64,000 nt of DNA, from positions 186,001-250,000 of the forward strand of contig NZ_VWOX01000009.1 of the NCBI RefSeq assembly GCF_008629675.1. Reading direction: 5' to 3'. Shown here one piece after another: positions 26,270 through 33,831 of this stretch (positions are counted from its first letter, which is position 1; each line of letters opens with the position of its first letter). A model generated the notes under the pieces. It made no database searches. It was not told the DNA's origin and was given only the letters and a program-made list of their open reading frames with translations. The position numbers and the translations under genes were made by a program. The stretch is from Roseiconus nitratireducens (lineage in GTDB: Bacteria; Planctomycetota; Planctomycetia; Pirellulales; Pirellulaceae).

Positions 26270-27972
26270 CAATCCGATCCGTCGTGGGATTCATTTGCCG
26301 TCGGCGGCGGGATGCGACGCAATTCTCTGCGAATGGCTCGTTCCAGCGGACTGTCCACACCGGAGTCCAGCGCAAAACCGGCGTCCGCGGCGGCCGGCGA
26401 ACCGACGGAGGAATCCAACTGCATTGAAAGAGGCTCCGGGCCTTCCTCTTGAGGATCCATCGGTCGTCCAAAGGAGGAATCCAATTGGAACGCGGCGCGC
26501 GCGTCGGCCAAGGCATTCGCCCCGGCACTGTCCAGCTGCAACGAAGCAAGCATCGAAGAATCATTCTCCAACGCCGCGACGTTCAGATCAATGAATTCCG
26601 CGGCGGTCAAGCCAAATTCCGGTGCGCGGCTGTCGCCCGCGATGGCTCGCGGCGATGGCGTGAACGACGGCCCTTCCACCTCGCCCGGGTCACGATCCTG
26701 AGACGCTTCGAATCGATCCAGGTCGAACATGGACACGGCGGCCGCAATCTTTTCGTATTCCAACGTCAAACGCTTCCAGGGCCACAGGTCGTACAAATGG
26801 TCACGGCTGGCGGCCAGATTTTCGATGCGACGGTCCACGTCGCCGGGAGCCCCACGTCGATGGTAGCTGCCCTTGGTGGCGGACAATTCGCGCCGCAACC
26901 GCAACAAAACCGGTTTGATCTCCAACTCGGCCAGGAGTGGCAACCAGTGCTGGAGGGTTTGCACGAAACGGGGATCCTTCAGAGCCCAGGGCATTGGAAG
27001 TGCCCCCAGCGCCTGGCGTGCCGCCGTCGTGTCCAACTGACCGCCGTCGATGACTTGTCGATTGAGCTTTCGGATCTCGATGTGCTCGGCAAACACCTTG
27101 TCCACCGGACGCCCCAGGTTCCATCCCAGTTTCTGCAGCATCCGGGTAACGACCGACGTGCCGCTGTGCCCGACCGCCAAAACGATCACCGGCGGCAGCA
27201 ACGTTGCATCGTCTTCGTAGTGATAGGGTAACACACGCTCGTAGTGCTCCACGCCCCTGGCGTTCAGGTAGGCACGGAAATAATCGGCGGCACGACGGCG
27301 GTACTTCAAATAATGCGTCGGCCGCCGATCGGGAACGTGATAGATCTTTGGCAACGAACAACTGGCGACACGCCAACGACGCGCCAGTTTGACCTCGTAG
27401 AAGAACGGACAGTGCTCGCCGATCTTCAAGGCGTCGACCCAGCGATGCTCGCGCAGCATCTCCCGCCGGAACAGGGCAAAATTCCACACCATGTCGCACA
27501 GTCGATAGGGGATCCCACACGGCGTGACGGCAATCCGATGCGGAGCCTCCCGCACGCGCATCGTCGTTCGGCACACTTCGATGTCCAACGCGTAGCACGT
27601 CACCCGACCGTCACAGCCCCGAATCGCTCCTCCCGCCACGCCGATCTCCGGATCCGACCGCAGCACCCGCCAGAGCGGTTCGATGTCGGTTTCGTCGGTG
27701 AACTGAAAGTCGTCCTCCAGCACCAGCAAGAATTCCGTCTCCAACGCATCAATCAACGCGTTTCGGGCGCGGGACAGCCCACAATCAAACGGCAAATGCA
27801 GGACCTGGACGTCGTCGGGCAACGTCGCATGCTGGCTGCCGTTGTCGGCCACCAGAATCCGCACGTGGGGATAGCGCGTCCGGATCGATTCGATCAATCG
27901 CCGCAGCAGGCGAGGACGATTGAAGGTGGTGATGCCAAACGTGATCGATGGCATCGAAGCAGATGAAGTCAT
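26269..27972 (-). CDS. Bifunctional family-2 glycosyltransferase / sulfotransferase-like protein
   Basis: 567 residues. Domain one (about 8-265) is GT-A: SITFGITTFNRPRLLRRLI, ILVADNGSQ, GLSRARNALI, and the LVLEDDFQF acidic motif that binds the nucleotide-sugar metal. Domain two (about 275-425) is a P-loop sulfotransferase: VIVLAVGHSGTSVVTRML is the 5'-phosphosulfate loop and VLLRLRRELSATKGS a candidate 3'-phosphate site. The C-terminal tail (478-543) holds four repeats built on F/L/M-x-L-D-S. The protein may add a sugar and sulfate to the same cell-surface glycan. It has no leader, so it acts in the cytoplasm. It is cotranscribed with the receptor kinase (TGATG overlap). Confidence 0.82.
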   Translation of the reverse strand: MTSSASMPSITFGITTFNRPRLLRRLIESIRTRYPHVRILVADNGSQHATLPDDVQVLHLPFDCGLSRARNALIDALETEFLLVLEDDFQFTDETDIEPLWRVLRSDPEIGVAGGAIRGCDGRVTCYALDIEVCRTTMRVREAPHRIAVTPCGIPYRLCDMVWNFALFRREMLREHRWVDALKIGEHCPFFYEVKLARRWRVASCSLPKIYHVPDRRPTHYLKYRRRAADYFRAYLNARGVEHYERVLPYHYEDDATLLPPVIVLAVGHSGTSVVTRMLQKLGWNLGRPVDKVFAEHIEIRKLNRQVIDGGQLDTTAARQALGALPMPWALKDPRFVQTLQHWLPLLAELEIKPVLLRLRRELSATKGSYHRRGAPGDVDRRIENLAASRDHLYDLWPWKRLTLEYEKIAAAVSMFDLDRFEASQDRDPGEVEGPSFTPSPRAIAGDSRAPEFGLTAAEFIDLNVAALENDSSMLASLQLDSAGANALADARAAFQLDSSFGRPMDPQEEGPEPLSMQLDSSVGSPAAADAGFALDSGVDSPLERAIRRELRRIPPPTANESHDGSD

Positions 27973-28106
27973 GGTGTCAGCTCAAGGAGGATAATCGGCC
28001 TTGAGTATACACGCCGAACGGGGGGCGTTCAGAAAGCCACGCCGCACGTCAATTCCCATGCAATTCTGATGCTGGCCCGGAATTGCAAAAGTGCTGCCGA
28101 CGTCCG

Positions 28107-29243
28107 CTACGATTCCTGGGCGGCCGCGCAGGCCTCCGCGACTTCGCCGACACTGGCCGGGTCAATCAACTTCAGCTGTGCCGCATGTTCGGCGGCCGCT
28201 GCGGTGTCTTCGATCAATCGCAACTCGACATCCGGCGAGGCCTGCTTCATTTCTTCCGCCAGTGACTCGATCGTCGATCGCCGATCCTTCCAGCTGACTT
28301 GCCGAATGTAGATCGCTTTGACCCTGCCGGGAAACCTCTTGACGACTTCGGTATAGAGTTGCGGATCCTTTTGTCCGGCGTCCCCGATCAGCACAAACGG
28401 CAACGAATCAATGGTTTCCAGAATCTGACAGATCTTGTCCAGTTTGTGCCGGTGCCCTGTTTTGATGAACTTGGTCTTATCGATGCCCAAATCCCGCAGC
28501 AGAATCGGTCCCCGCGGCAATTCGTGATAGGACAGGAAGTCTTGCATGGCGTCGTAGAGGTTCCAGGCACTGCTGGAAACATAGAAGAATGGATTCGCGG
28601 CATTGCCCGAAGCCCCCCGCCGCAGGCTCTGATAAAAAGCCGGCACCCCCGGCAACACGACTCGGGTGCGAGAGTTGTGCAACATCGTCAGCCGCACCAA
28701 TCGGAAGAGGTCGGTTGCGCGACTGTGCAACACGGTATCGTCGATGTCGCTGATCACTCCGTATTCGGCGCGGGGCGGCGCGACCGCGATCTCTCCGGTC
28801 GCATTGACGGCTCCCTGGCCTTTGACGACCTGATCGAGCACCTCCAAGTGGACTGGGTGCCAAAGCTTGTCTACCCGAAACCGATTCGGTTGCAGCTCGA
28901 AATGAAAATAGCCTTCTTCGTCGGTTTGGACTTCCCAGCTCTGATCATCCACTGTCGCCCGGACTCGGACATAGGGGATCTCGGCAGACGTGAAGCGCCG
29001 GGTCATGGAACGCGCGTTCTGCCACCACGAGGCGTCTTCGGATGGTTCGGGTATCCCGAGCTCTTCCAGGACGCGGCCTCGCAGATACCAGCGATCCTGG
29101 TTGCCGTAGCCGTCATAGGGCATGATGCAGATCGGATCCAGCAAGTTGAATTTCCGCTTGGTCACGCGTTTGACGGAATCGATCCGTTTTTCGATCGCGT
29201 GGGCGCCATACTTCAACGCACTTCCAAATTTCCAGTCGGCCAT
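28107..29243 (-). CDS. App1-like phosphatidate phosphatase (DUF2183 catalytic domain)
   Basis: 378 residues. The first ~150 form a beta-rich N-terminal domain (YVRVRATVDDQSWEVQTDEE, GYFHFELQPN). The catalytic App1/DUF2183 domain follows, with the HAD-type D166-I-D168-D-T170 nucleophile motif in GVISDIDDTVLHS, then FFYVSSSAWNLYDAM, a Lys-containing KTGHRHKLDKI, and LIGDAGQKDPQLY (last acidic residues). Yeast App1 dephosphorylates phosphatidate; bacterial homologues are mostly uncharacterised. No signal peptide or membrane helix is seen. I use the ATG at 29243; the preceding codon is TTG. A 9-base-pair hairpin (29287-29307) lies about 45 bases upstream. Confidence 0.88.
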   Translation of the reverse strand: MADWKFGSALKYGAHAIEKRIDSVKRVTKRKFNLLDPICIMPYDGYGNQDRWYLRGRVLEELGIPEPSEDASWWQNARSMTRRFTSAEIPYVRVRATVDDQSWEVQTDEEGYFHFELQPNRFRVDKLWHPVHLEVLDQVVKGQGAVNATGEIAVAPPRAEYGVISDIDDTVLHSRATDLFRLVRLTMLHNSRTRVVLPGVPAFYQSLRRGASGNAANPFFYVSSSAWNLYDAMQDFLSYHELPRGPILLRDLGIDKTKFIKTGHRHKLDKICQILETIDSLPFVLIGDAGQKDPQLYTEVVKRFPGRVKAIYIRQVSWKDRRSTIESLAEEMKQASPDVELRLIEDTAAAAEHAAQLKLIDPASVGEVAEACAAAQES

Positions 29244-29286
29244 CAAATCAATCGATACAGGGAGCGCGGACCGTGAACGGCCGCCG

Positions 29287-29307
29287 CCTGGCCGCCAAGC
29301 GGCCAGG
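29287..29307. repeat. Perfect 9-bp stem-loop upstream of the App1-like gene
   Basis: Arms CCTGGCCGC and GCGGCCAGG surround a CAA loop. It lies in the upstream or leader region of the App1-like gene. No T-tract is present, and a regulatory role is only possible. Confidence 0.45.
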
Positions 29308-29567
29308 ATGATGCGGCGGAGCCCAATCGGCTGGCAGATTCAACTGGCCGGGGACTCCCACGGGTGATCCGGGATTCACTGCTGCTGCGTAAAGCACAAT
29401 GGATGCCAATCGATCACGCCGCTCGGCAAGCTATCCGCCGAAACCGCCGCTGTGGCCGAACCAGCCAACCGGCACGACAAGTTGTTCGAGTGGATCAACT
29501 GCTCTGCATTTGTGGGTCAGATCCGTAAAGGTCCATCTAGCCGTCAATGTCAGGCTTTCTCTGGTTC

Positions 29568-29715
29568 ACCCTCCCGCAAGCGGGAGGGTCGCGGAGGAGC
29601 TTGCGACGACGCGGGGAGGGTGATTGCTGGACCATGCGTTGTTGACGTTCGCTTCCTGTTCTGCCCTCCCCGGAGTCTCGTGCCTCGCCTCCGACCCTCC
29701 CGCAAGCGGGAGGGT
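29568..29715. repeat. Pair of identical 22-base hairpins in intergenic DNA
   Basis: Two identical palindromes, each ACCCTCCCGC-AA-GCGGGAGGGT, lie at 29568-29589 and 29694-29715, in a 568-base non-coding gap (29244-29811). GC-rich remnants with GGGGAGGGTG and CCCTCCCC lie between them. This is a repetitive extragenic hairpin; nothing in the gap looks like a gene. Confidence 0.75.
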
Positions 29716-29773
29716 GAAGTGGCGGAACACGTCGTCGCTGGTCACAAACTCTGGCCGGATGATCCACGAGACG

Positions 29774-29793
29774 GACGATCAAGGTTGATCGTC
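29774..29793. terminator. Hairpin just after the TsdA-like gene
   Basis: GACGATCAA-GG-TTGATCGTC is a perfect 9-bp inverted repeat ending 19 bases beyond the last codon of the TsdA-like gene, at the end of the sulfur operon. A near copy (GATCAAGGCTGATCGTC) overlaps the stop codon itself, so this tail was probably duplicated. It may end or stabilise the operon transcript; no T-run is seen. Confidence 0.45.
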
Positions 29794-29811
29794 AGATTCC
29801 TAGAAGGCCGA

Positions 29812-30645
29812 TCAAGGCTGATCGTCCGGCGGCATCGTGAATCGGGGCCTGGCCTGATCCGTCAGATACGCGGCGAGATCGAACGCTTCCTGGTCACTGA
29901 GATCGGTATCATCCAATGGCATGGCAACCTTCAACCAGGACGCCATCTTGGTCACTTTGGACAATCCGGCCCCGTCGTTGAACGAGGCATCGCCCCAAAC
30001 CGGCGGGCCCTCCGGGGTGCCACTGCCGTCAACGGCGTGACAGTCGGCGCAGCGATCGGCGTACAACACTTTTCCGCGTTTGGTGTCTGGTGCCCTTGCC
30101 GGTTCATCCAGCATCGCCAAGTGATGGGGGCCGAGCGGCTGCGCGGCGTTCATCGCGATGGGAGTGCCGCGCGAGAGCCACGTGATGTAGCTGGCAATCG
30201 CGACCGATGCTTGCCCGCCGTTGGGCGGACGCTTTCCATTCTGACTGCGGATAAAACAGTTCAGAATGCGGTCTTCCAAAGTGATGACTCGCTGTTCGCG
30301 TGGTGACCAGGCCGGGTAGGCAGCCGCCACACCGATGAAGCTGGCTGCCGACGGATGCCTCCCGGCGTCCAAGTGACACGAGGTGCAGCGCAACGAATTG
30401 CCGACGAACGGTTGCGTCAACGGATGCGTGTCCGTTTCGTTGACCAACGTTTCTCCCAAGCGAACCACCCGCCCCAGTTCGTCCGGCGGGACCGCCTCAG
30501 CCGCCGACGTCACTGATTCGTCCGGTTCCCCGTCGCCTCCTTTCGCCATCGGGACCATCGTCGCCAGCAACATCATCGTGGTGACGGTCAGGGGCGAACG
30601 ACGACGAGTCAAACGACGAGGGACGCAAACCAGAGGGTGGCGCAT
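29812..30645 (-). CDS. Dihaem c-type cytochrome, thiosulfate dehydrogenase (TsdA)-like
   Basis: 277 residues with a basic, hydrophobic export leader (about 1-35). Two c-haem motifs are present, C87-TS-CH and C199-AD-CH. The first domain carries the TsdA pattern: a G-V-A-x-x-x-P stretch, then TLEDRILNCFIRSQNGKRP, where Cys130 is at the position of the unusual Cys axial ligand of TsdA. TsdA oxidises two thiosulfates to tetrathionate, or the reverse, in the periplasm. It is the last gene of the sulfur operon and overlaps the FAD oxidoreductase stop by one base (TGATG). A generic dihaem cytochrome is the alternative, but the conserved Cys region favours TsdA. Confidence 0.8.
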   Translation of the reverse strand: MRHPLVCVPRRLTRRRSPLTVTTMMLLATMVPMAKGGDGEPDESVTSAAEAVPPDELGRVVRLGETLVNETDTHPLTQPFVGNSLRCTSCHLDAGRHPSAASFIGVAAAYPAWSPREQRVITLEDRILNCFIRSQNGKRPPNGGQASVAIASYITWLSRGTPIAMNAAQPLGPHHLAMLDEPARAPDTKRGKVLYADRCADCHAVDGSGTPEGPPVWGDASFNDGAGLSKVTKMASWLKVAMPLDDTDLSDQEAFDLAAYLTDQARPRFTMPPDDQP

Positions 30646-31859
30646 CAGGATTCCTTTTCAATCGAGGCGAAACGGTCTTCGGCCGATCCAACTTCCGACG
30701 GACAGGGTCCGCTGGACGACGGACCGACTTGAAACTCTTGGATGAACCGGCGGTCGATCCATGTTTTCAGCGACCAACACCAGCGGGCATGGGCGGTCAG
30801 CCAATGGTATTCCAGCAATGCTTTTCCGTCGCCCGTATTCAGCAGCTTCAGAAAATCACTTTGTGGCTTGAATGATTGCAGCGGCCGACCGGTCAGGAAC
30901 GATCGCAGGTTGTGCCACAGGATCGGGCTTTGCCGAACCGCATAGACACCGGCCTTGGGCGACGGATGCTCCACCACGGTGCCCGAATCACCGACGGCAA
31001 ACACGCGGTCGTCCGACACCGACTGCAGCGTCGGCCGGGTCGCGATGAACCCCCGATCGTCGCTCGGCAAACCAAGCGTCTCCAGCACCGGCGGCGGTGC
31101 GGCTCCGGTCGCCCAAACCACGCAATCCGCCGGGAACTTTTGGCCAGATTCGGTGGTGACCGCCGTTTCAACCACTTCGGTCACCCGCTGCCCCGGCGCA
31201 ACCGACACGGACCGTTGCCGCAACAATCGCTCGATCCGTCGGACACTCTTGGGACGCATTCCTCGAGCCACGTGGTCATCGGCCGTGACGATCAGAATCT
31301 CCAACGGAGACTCTTTTCGGCGGCGGGTCCAATCCTGCTGCAGGCACAACGCGATCTCCACGCTGGCGACACCGCCGCCAACGACGACAACGCGGATCGG
31401 CCGCCGATCGGTTGAATCCACCTGGTCCAATCGGTCGTGCAACCGCTGCAGAAACGTTTGCATCGGCTTGATCGTGACCAGCGAAACGACGGACCGATGA
31501 CGTTCCCATCCGATCGGCATCGATCCGACCCCGATGGATAAGGCGTCGAAAGGAAGTGGTTCCCGATCGGCGAACCGCAATTCGCCGCGCTGGAGGTCCA
31601 GCCCGTTGGCGTCGGCCAATAGCAGGGTCCCCCCGGAAGCTGCGACCAAGTCGGGAAGATCGATCCGCATCTCGCACGGTTCGAACTGCCCGCCCAAGGT
31701 GCCCGGAAGCATGCCCGAATAGGTGGCCGTGGGGAACTTCGAAATGCAAACCAGACGGCAGTCGGCGATCGGGTCGGAAGCCCATTGCTTGACGACATGA
31801 GCGTTGGTGTGCCCGATCCCCAGCAACACCACCGTCTTCAATCTTGCGTGCTGCGGCAT
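30645..31859 (-). CDS. FAD-dependent pyridine-nucleotide-disulfide oxidoreductase, SelD-N-terminal-domain type
   Basis: 404 residues. The dinucleotide fold begins KTVVLLGIGHTNAHVVKQW, and the family-typical YSGMLPGTLGG follows. A second nucleotide fold (VVVVGGGVASVEIAL) and a late FAVGDSGTV complete the FAD/NAD-binding plan of the NDH-2/sulfide:quinone reductase superfamily. The C-terminal FLKLLNTGDGKAL and WSLKTWIDRRF are characteristic of the domain usually found fused to selenophosphate synthetase SelD. Here it stands alone. Within a sulfide/persulfide operon it may replace sulfide:quinone oxidoreductase; the cysteine pattern of true SQR (three redox Cys) is not evident. The gene is preceded by the secreted rhodanese (6-base gap) and followed by the TsdA-like cytochrome. 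Confidence 0.8.
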   Translation of the reverse strand: MPQHARLKTVVLLGIGHTNAHVVKQWASDPIADCRLVCISKFPTATYSGMLPGTLGGQFEPCEMRIDLPDLVAASGGTLLLADANGLDLQRGELRFADREPLPFDALSIGVGSMPIGWERHRSVVSLVTIKPMQTFLQRLHDRLDQVDSTDRRPIRVVVVGGGVASVEIALCLQQDWTRRRKESPLEILIVTADDHVARGMRPKSVRRIERLLRQRSVSVAPGQRVTEVVETAVTTESGQKFPADCVVWATGAAPPPVLETLGLPSDDRGFIATRPTLQSVSDDRVFAVGDSGTVVEHPSPKAGVYAVRQSPILWHNLRSFLTGRPLQSFKPQSDFLKLLNTGDGKALLEYHWLTAHARWCWSLKTWIDRRFIQEFQVGPSSSGPCPSEVGSAEDRFASIEKES

Positions 31860-31865
31860 CCGTTT

Positions 31866-32402
31866 CTACTTCGTGACCGCTTCGTACTTTTCCGGAATCT
31901 TGTAGCGATCGCTGTAAATGTGCACGCGGTTGGTCGGCTTGCCTTCCAGGGTGACCAACGGCAGCTGATGGTTGACCCATTCCAGGATGCTGCCCTTGAA
32001 ATTCTTGACCGGAACATCCGAATCGGCCAGCTGCTGAGCGTAGCGACCGCTGCGCCCCCCGATCGTGCAGTACGGGATGACCACGCGGCCGGCGTAGTCG
32101 TCCCGGTTCTCCTCATACGCCTTCTTGGTGATGGCACCAGGAATGACCGACACGTTCACCTCGGGTTCCGATCGAACGTCGACGACAACGAAATTCGGTT
32201 CCGGAACCGGCTGCCCCTCCTGTTTCGCTTTCTCTTCCGCCTGTTGCTGCTGCTCCAACAGCTTGGACAACTCTTCCACCTTGATGGTGGGAACCTTGGA
32301 CGAGGTCCCGAACAGGCTTCCGAATTGTCCGCTGGCCGGCGCAAGCGGCGTCAAAGCCAACATCAAACAAAACAACAGCCAATGTGGCCGGGCGAATCCC
32401 AT
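31866..32402 (-). CDS. Secreted single-domain rhodanese
   Basis: 178 residues. MGFARPHWLLFCLMLALTPLAPA is a signal peptide cleaved near ASGQF. A Gln/Glu/Lys-rich helix (about 42-66) precedes a rhodanese domain, with FVVVDVRSEPEVNVSVIPGA and the active loop PYCTIGGRSG, where Cys112 would carry the persulfide. Rhodaneses move sulfane sulfur to cyanide, sulfite, thiols or other proteins. Export suggests that it works on periplasmic persulfide or thiosulfate with the TsdA-like cytochrome. The ATG at 32402 gives a compact leader; an in-frame ATG at 32435 adds 11 residues. It lies 231 bases downstream of the DsrE-like gene and 6 bases upstream of the FAD oxidoreductase gene. Confidence 0.85.
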   Translation of the reverse strand: MGFARPHWLLFCLMLALTPLAPASGQFGSLFGTSSKVPTIKVEELSKLLEQQQQAEEKAKQEGQPVPEPNFVVVDVRSEPEVNVSVIPGAITKKAYEENRDDYAGRVVIPYCTIGGRSGRYAQQLADSDVPVKNFKGSILEWVNHQLPLVTLEGKPTNRVHIYSDRYKIPEKYEAVTK

Positions 32403-32633
32403 GATTGAACTCCGTGAATCAGTCGCTGAAAACATCGTGACGCATCCGATCGCCTGACCGGAGCGGGAAGGAAAGGATACCCGGCCGGCGGATCAGAACA
32501 GCAATTCGAGAAACCGTGGTTAAAGAAAACGAGTCGGACCGCGGCGACGGACATCACTTGTGCAATGCCCGAACGGAGACGCGGTCCGTCATTTTCCTCG
32601 CTGAATGGGTCCCGCAGAATCGGTTTCCCAGAG

Positions 32634-33740
32634 TCAGTTTCCCAGCGGGATATGAGCGTATCCCTCCGACTGCAGGTTCGCCACCGTCGTCAGGGCCGAA
32701 ACGGCAGGATCGACGAACACGACCAACTCATCGGTGGTGGCTCCCTTGCTGTTCAACGACTGGCCGCAAACGTACAGCTCGACGCCCGCCTCGTGCAGTT
32801 GACGCAGCAGATCCAAATTGGGATTGCCCTGCGTGCCGAACCGGGCCGAGTACGCATCGGGGTTCAGCACCGCCAACGTCGCGTCACCGTGAAAGATGAC
32901 AGCAATCGAAGCGTCCGCCGGCTCCGCACCGGCCCCGGCGTAAATGTTGACGTACTTGGCGACCTTCTCGACGGCGTGGTTCAGTTTCTCCGGATCATCA
33001 CCCCGGGTCAGATCGATCAACAACTTGGTTCCCGGCCGCGGTTGCTGGGCAGCTGTTGGCATCTTGATGACCCCGCCGTGTCCTTGGATTCGCGGAAAGG
33101 CTGCCTGGTCGGCAGCGGTCGACCCCTTGTCACCCGGAACGGCATGATTCTTCATCGCTTCATCAAACCCACGATTGACGAAACCGGTCACCACCTTGGC
33201 GTGTTCTTGGATCAATCGAACGACGTAGGGATCGTCCGACGTTTCGGTCACGCGGACCCCGTTCGCGGTGTCCTCATGGACCATCTTGATTTTGTCGGTA
33301 TGACGAAAGATCTCCGCAAACAACGGGTCTCGCATCCGAATGGGATTGGATTCTTCGATCCGCACCGTCATCCATTCGACGTGCTCCTTGATCTTGTCGG
33401 CGACTTCGGGAGATTCCGACTCGGTCAACGTCTGCACGCCGTTTGGCAATTCCTTGACGGTTCGCGTGATCTTCTTGTGGTTGTCGAGCAGAAAGTGAAA
33501 AACTTCTTGGTCAGCCTGGTGCCGTTCATCGTGACCATGCCCCCGGGCCTGCCCCGGACCGCCGCCGCCACGTCCAAAGCCGGGGCCGCGGCCAAAGCCA
33601 CGTCCTTCCCCCGGTCCGCGACCGAACGGCGGACCACCGCCAGCTCCGCCACGACCGCGATTCCCCTGCTGTGCTGAGACTTGAGTACCAATCATCAAGG
33701 TGATGATCACGGCAGCCATCCAGCGGATCGATCGATTCAT
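32634..33740 (-). CDS. Exported DsrE-like protein with Gly-rich linker and duplicated helical module
   Basis: 368 residues. A signal peptide (MNRSIRWMAAVIITLMIG, cleaved near VSAQ) precedes a Gly/Arg/Phe/Pro-rich linker (27-70). Two related ~45-residue modules follow (about 85-130 and 147-192), sharing N-G-V-x-x-x-T-E-x-x-x-x-P and I-x-E-H. The last ~130 residues are DsrE/DsrF-like: TKLLIDLTRGDDPEKLNHAV, AVIFHGDATLAVL and GVELYVCGQSLNSKG, with Cys325 at the conserved sulfur-carrying position. DsrE-type proteins carry persulfides. Nearly all known ones are cytoplasmic, so an exported fusion in a sulfur operon is unusual. The ATG at 33740 is chosen; the 130 in-frame codons before it are non-coding in character and overlap the next gene. 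Confidence 0.82.
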   Translation of the reverse strand: MNRSIRWMAAVIITLMIGTQVSAQQGNRGRGGAGGGPPFGRGPGEGRGFGRGPGFGRGGGGPGQARGHGHDERHQADQEVFHFLLDNHKKITRTVKELPNGVQTLTESESPEVADKIKEHVEWMTVRIEESNPIRMRDPLFAEIFRHTDKIKMVHEDTANGVRVTETSDDPYVVRLIQEHAKVVTGFVNRGFDEAMKNHAVPGDKGSTAADQAAFPRIQGHGGVIKMPTAAQQPRPGTKLLIDLTRGDDPEKLNHAVEKVAKYVNIYAGAGAEPADASIAVIFHGDATLAVLNPDAYSARFGTQGNPNLDLLRQLHEAGVELYVCGQSLNSKGATTDELVVFVDPAVSALTTVANLQSEGYAHIPLGN

Positions 33741-33831
33741 CTTCGTACCTGTTTTGTGAAAGAGAAATGCTGTCGACGCGCACCGGCACGAGGTTCCGCT
33801 GCCGGGTGCGTTTTGGTTTGTAAGGGTGACG

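Noticed and set aside
30645..31859. Calling the FAD protein a classical sulfide:quinone oxidoreductase
   Set aside because: The conserved redox cysteines of SQR are not visible, and the C-terminal motifs match the SelD-associated type instead.
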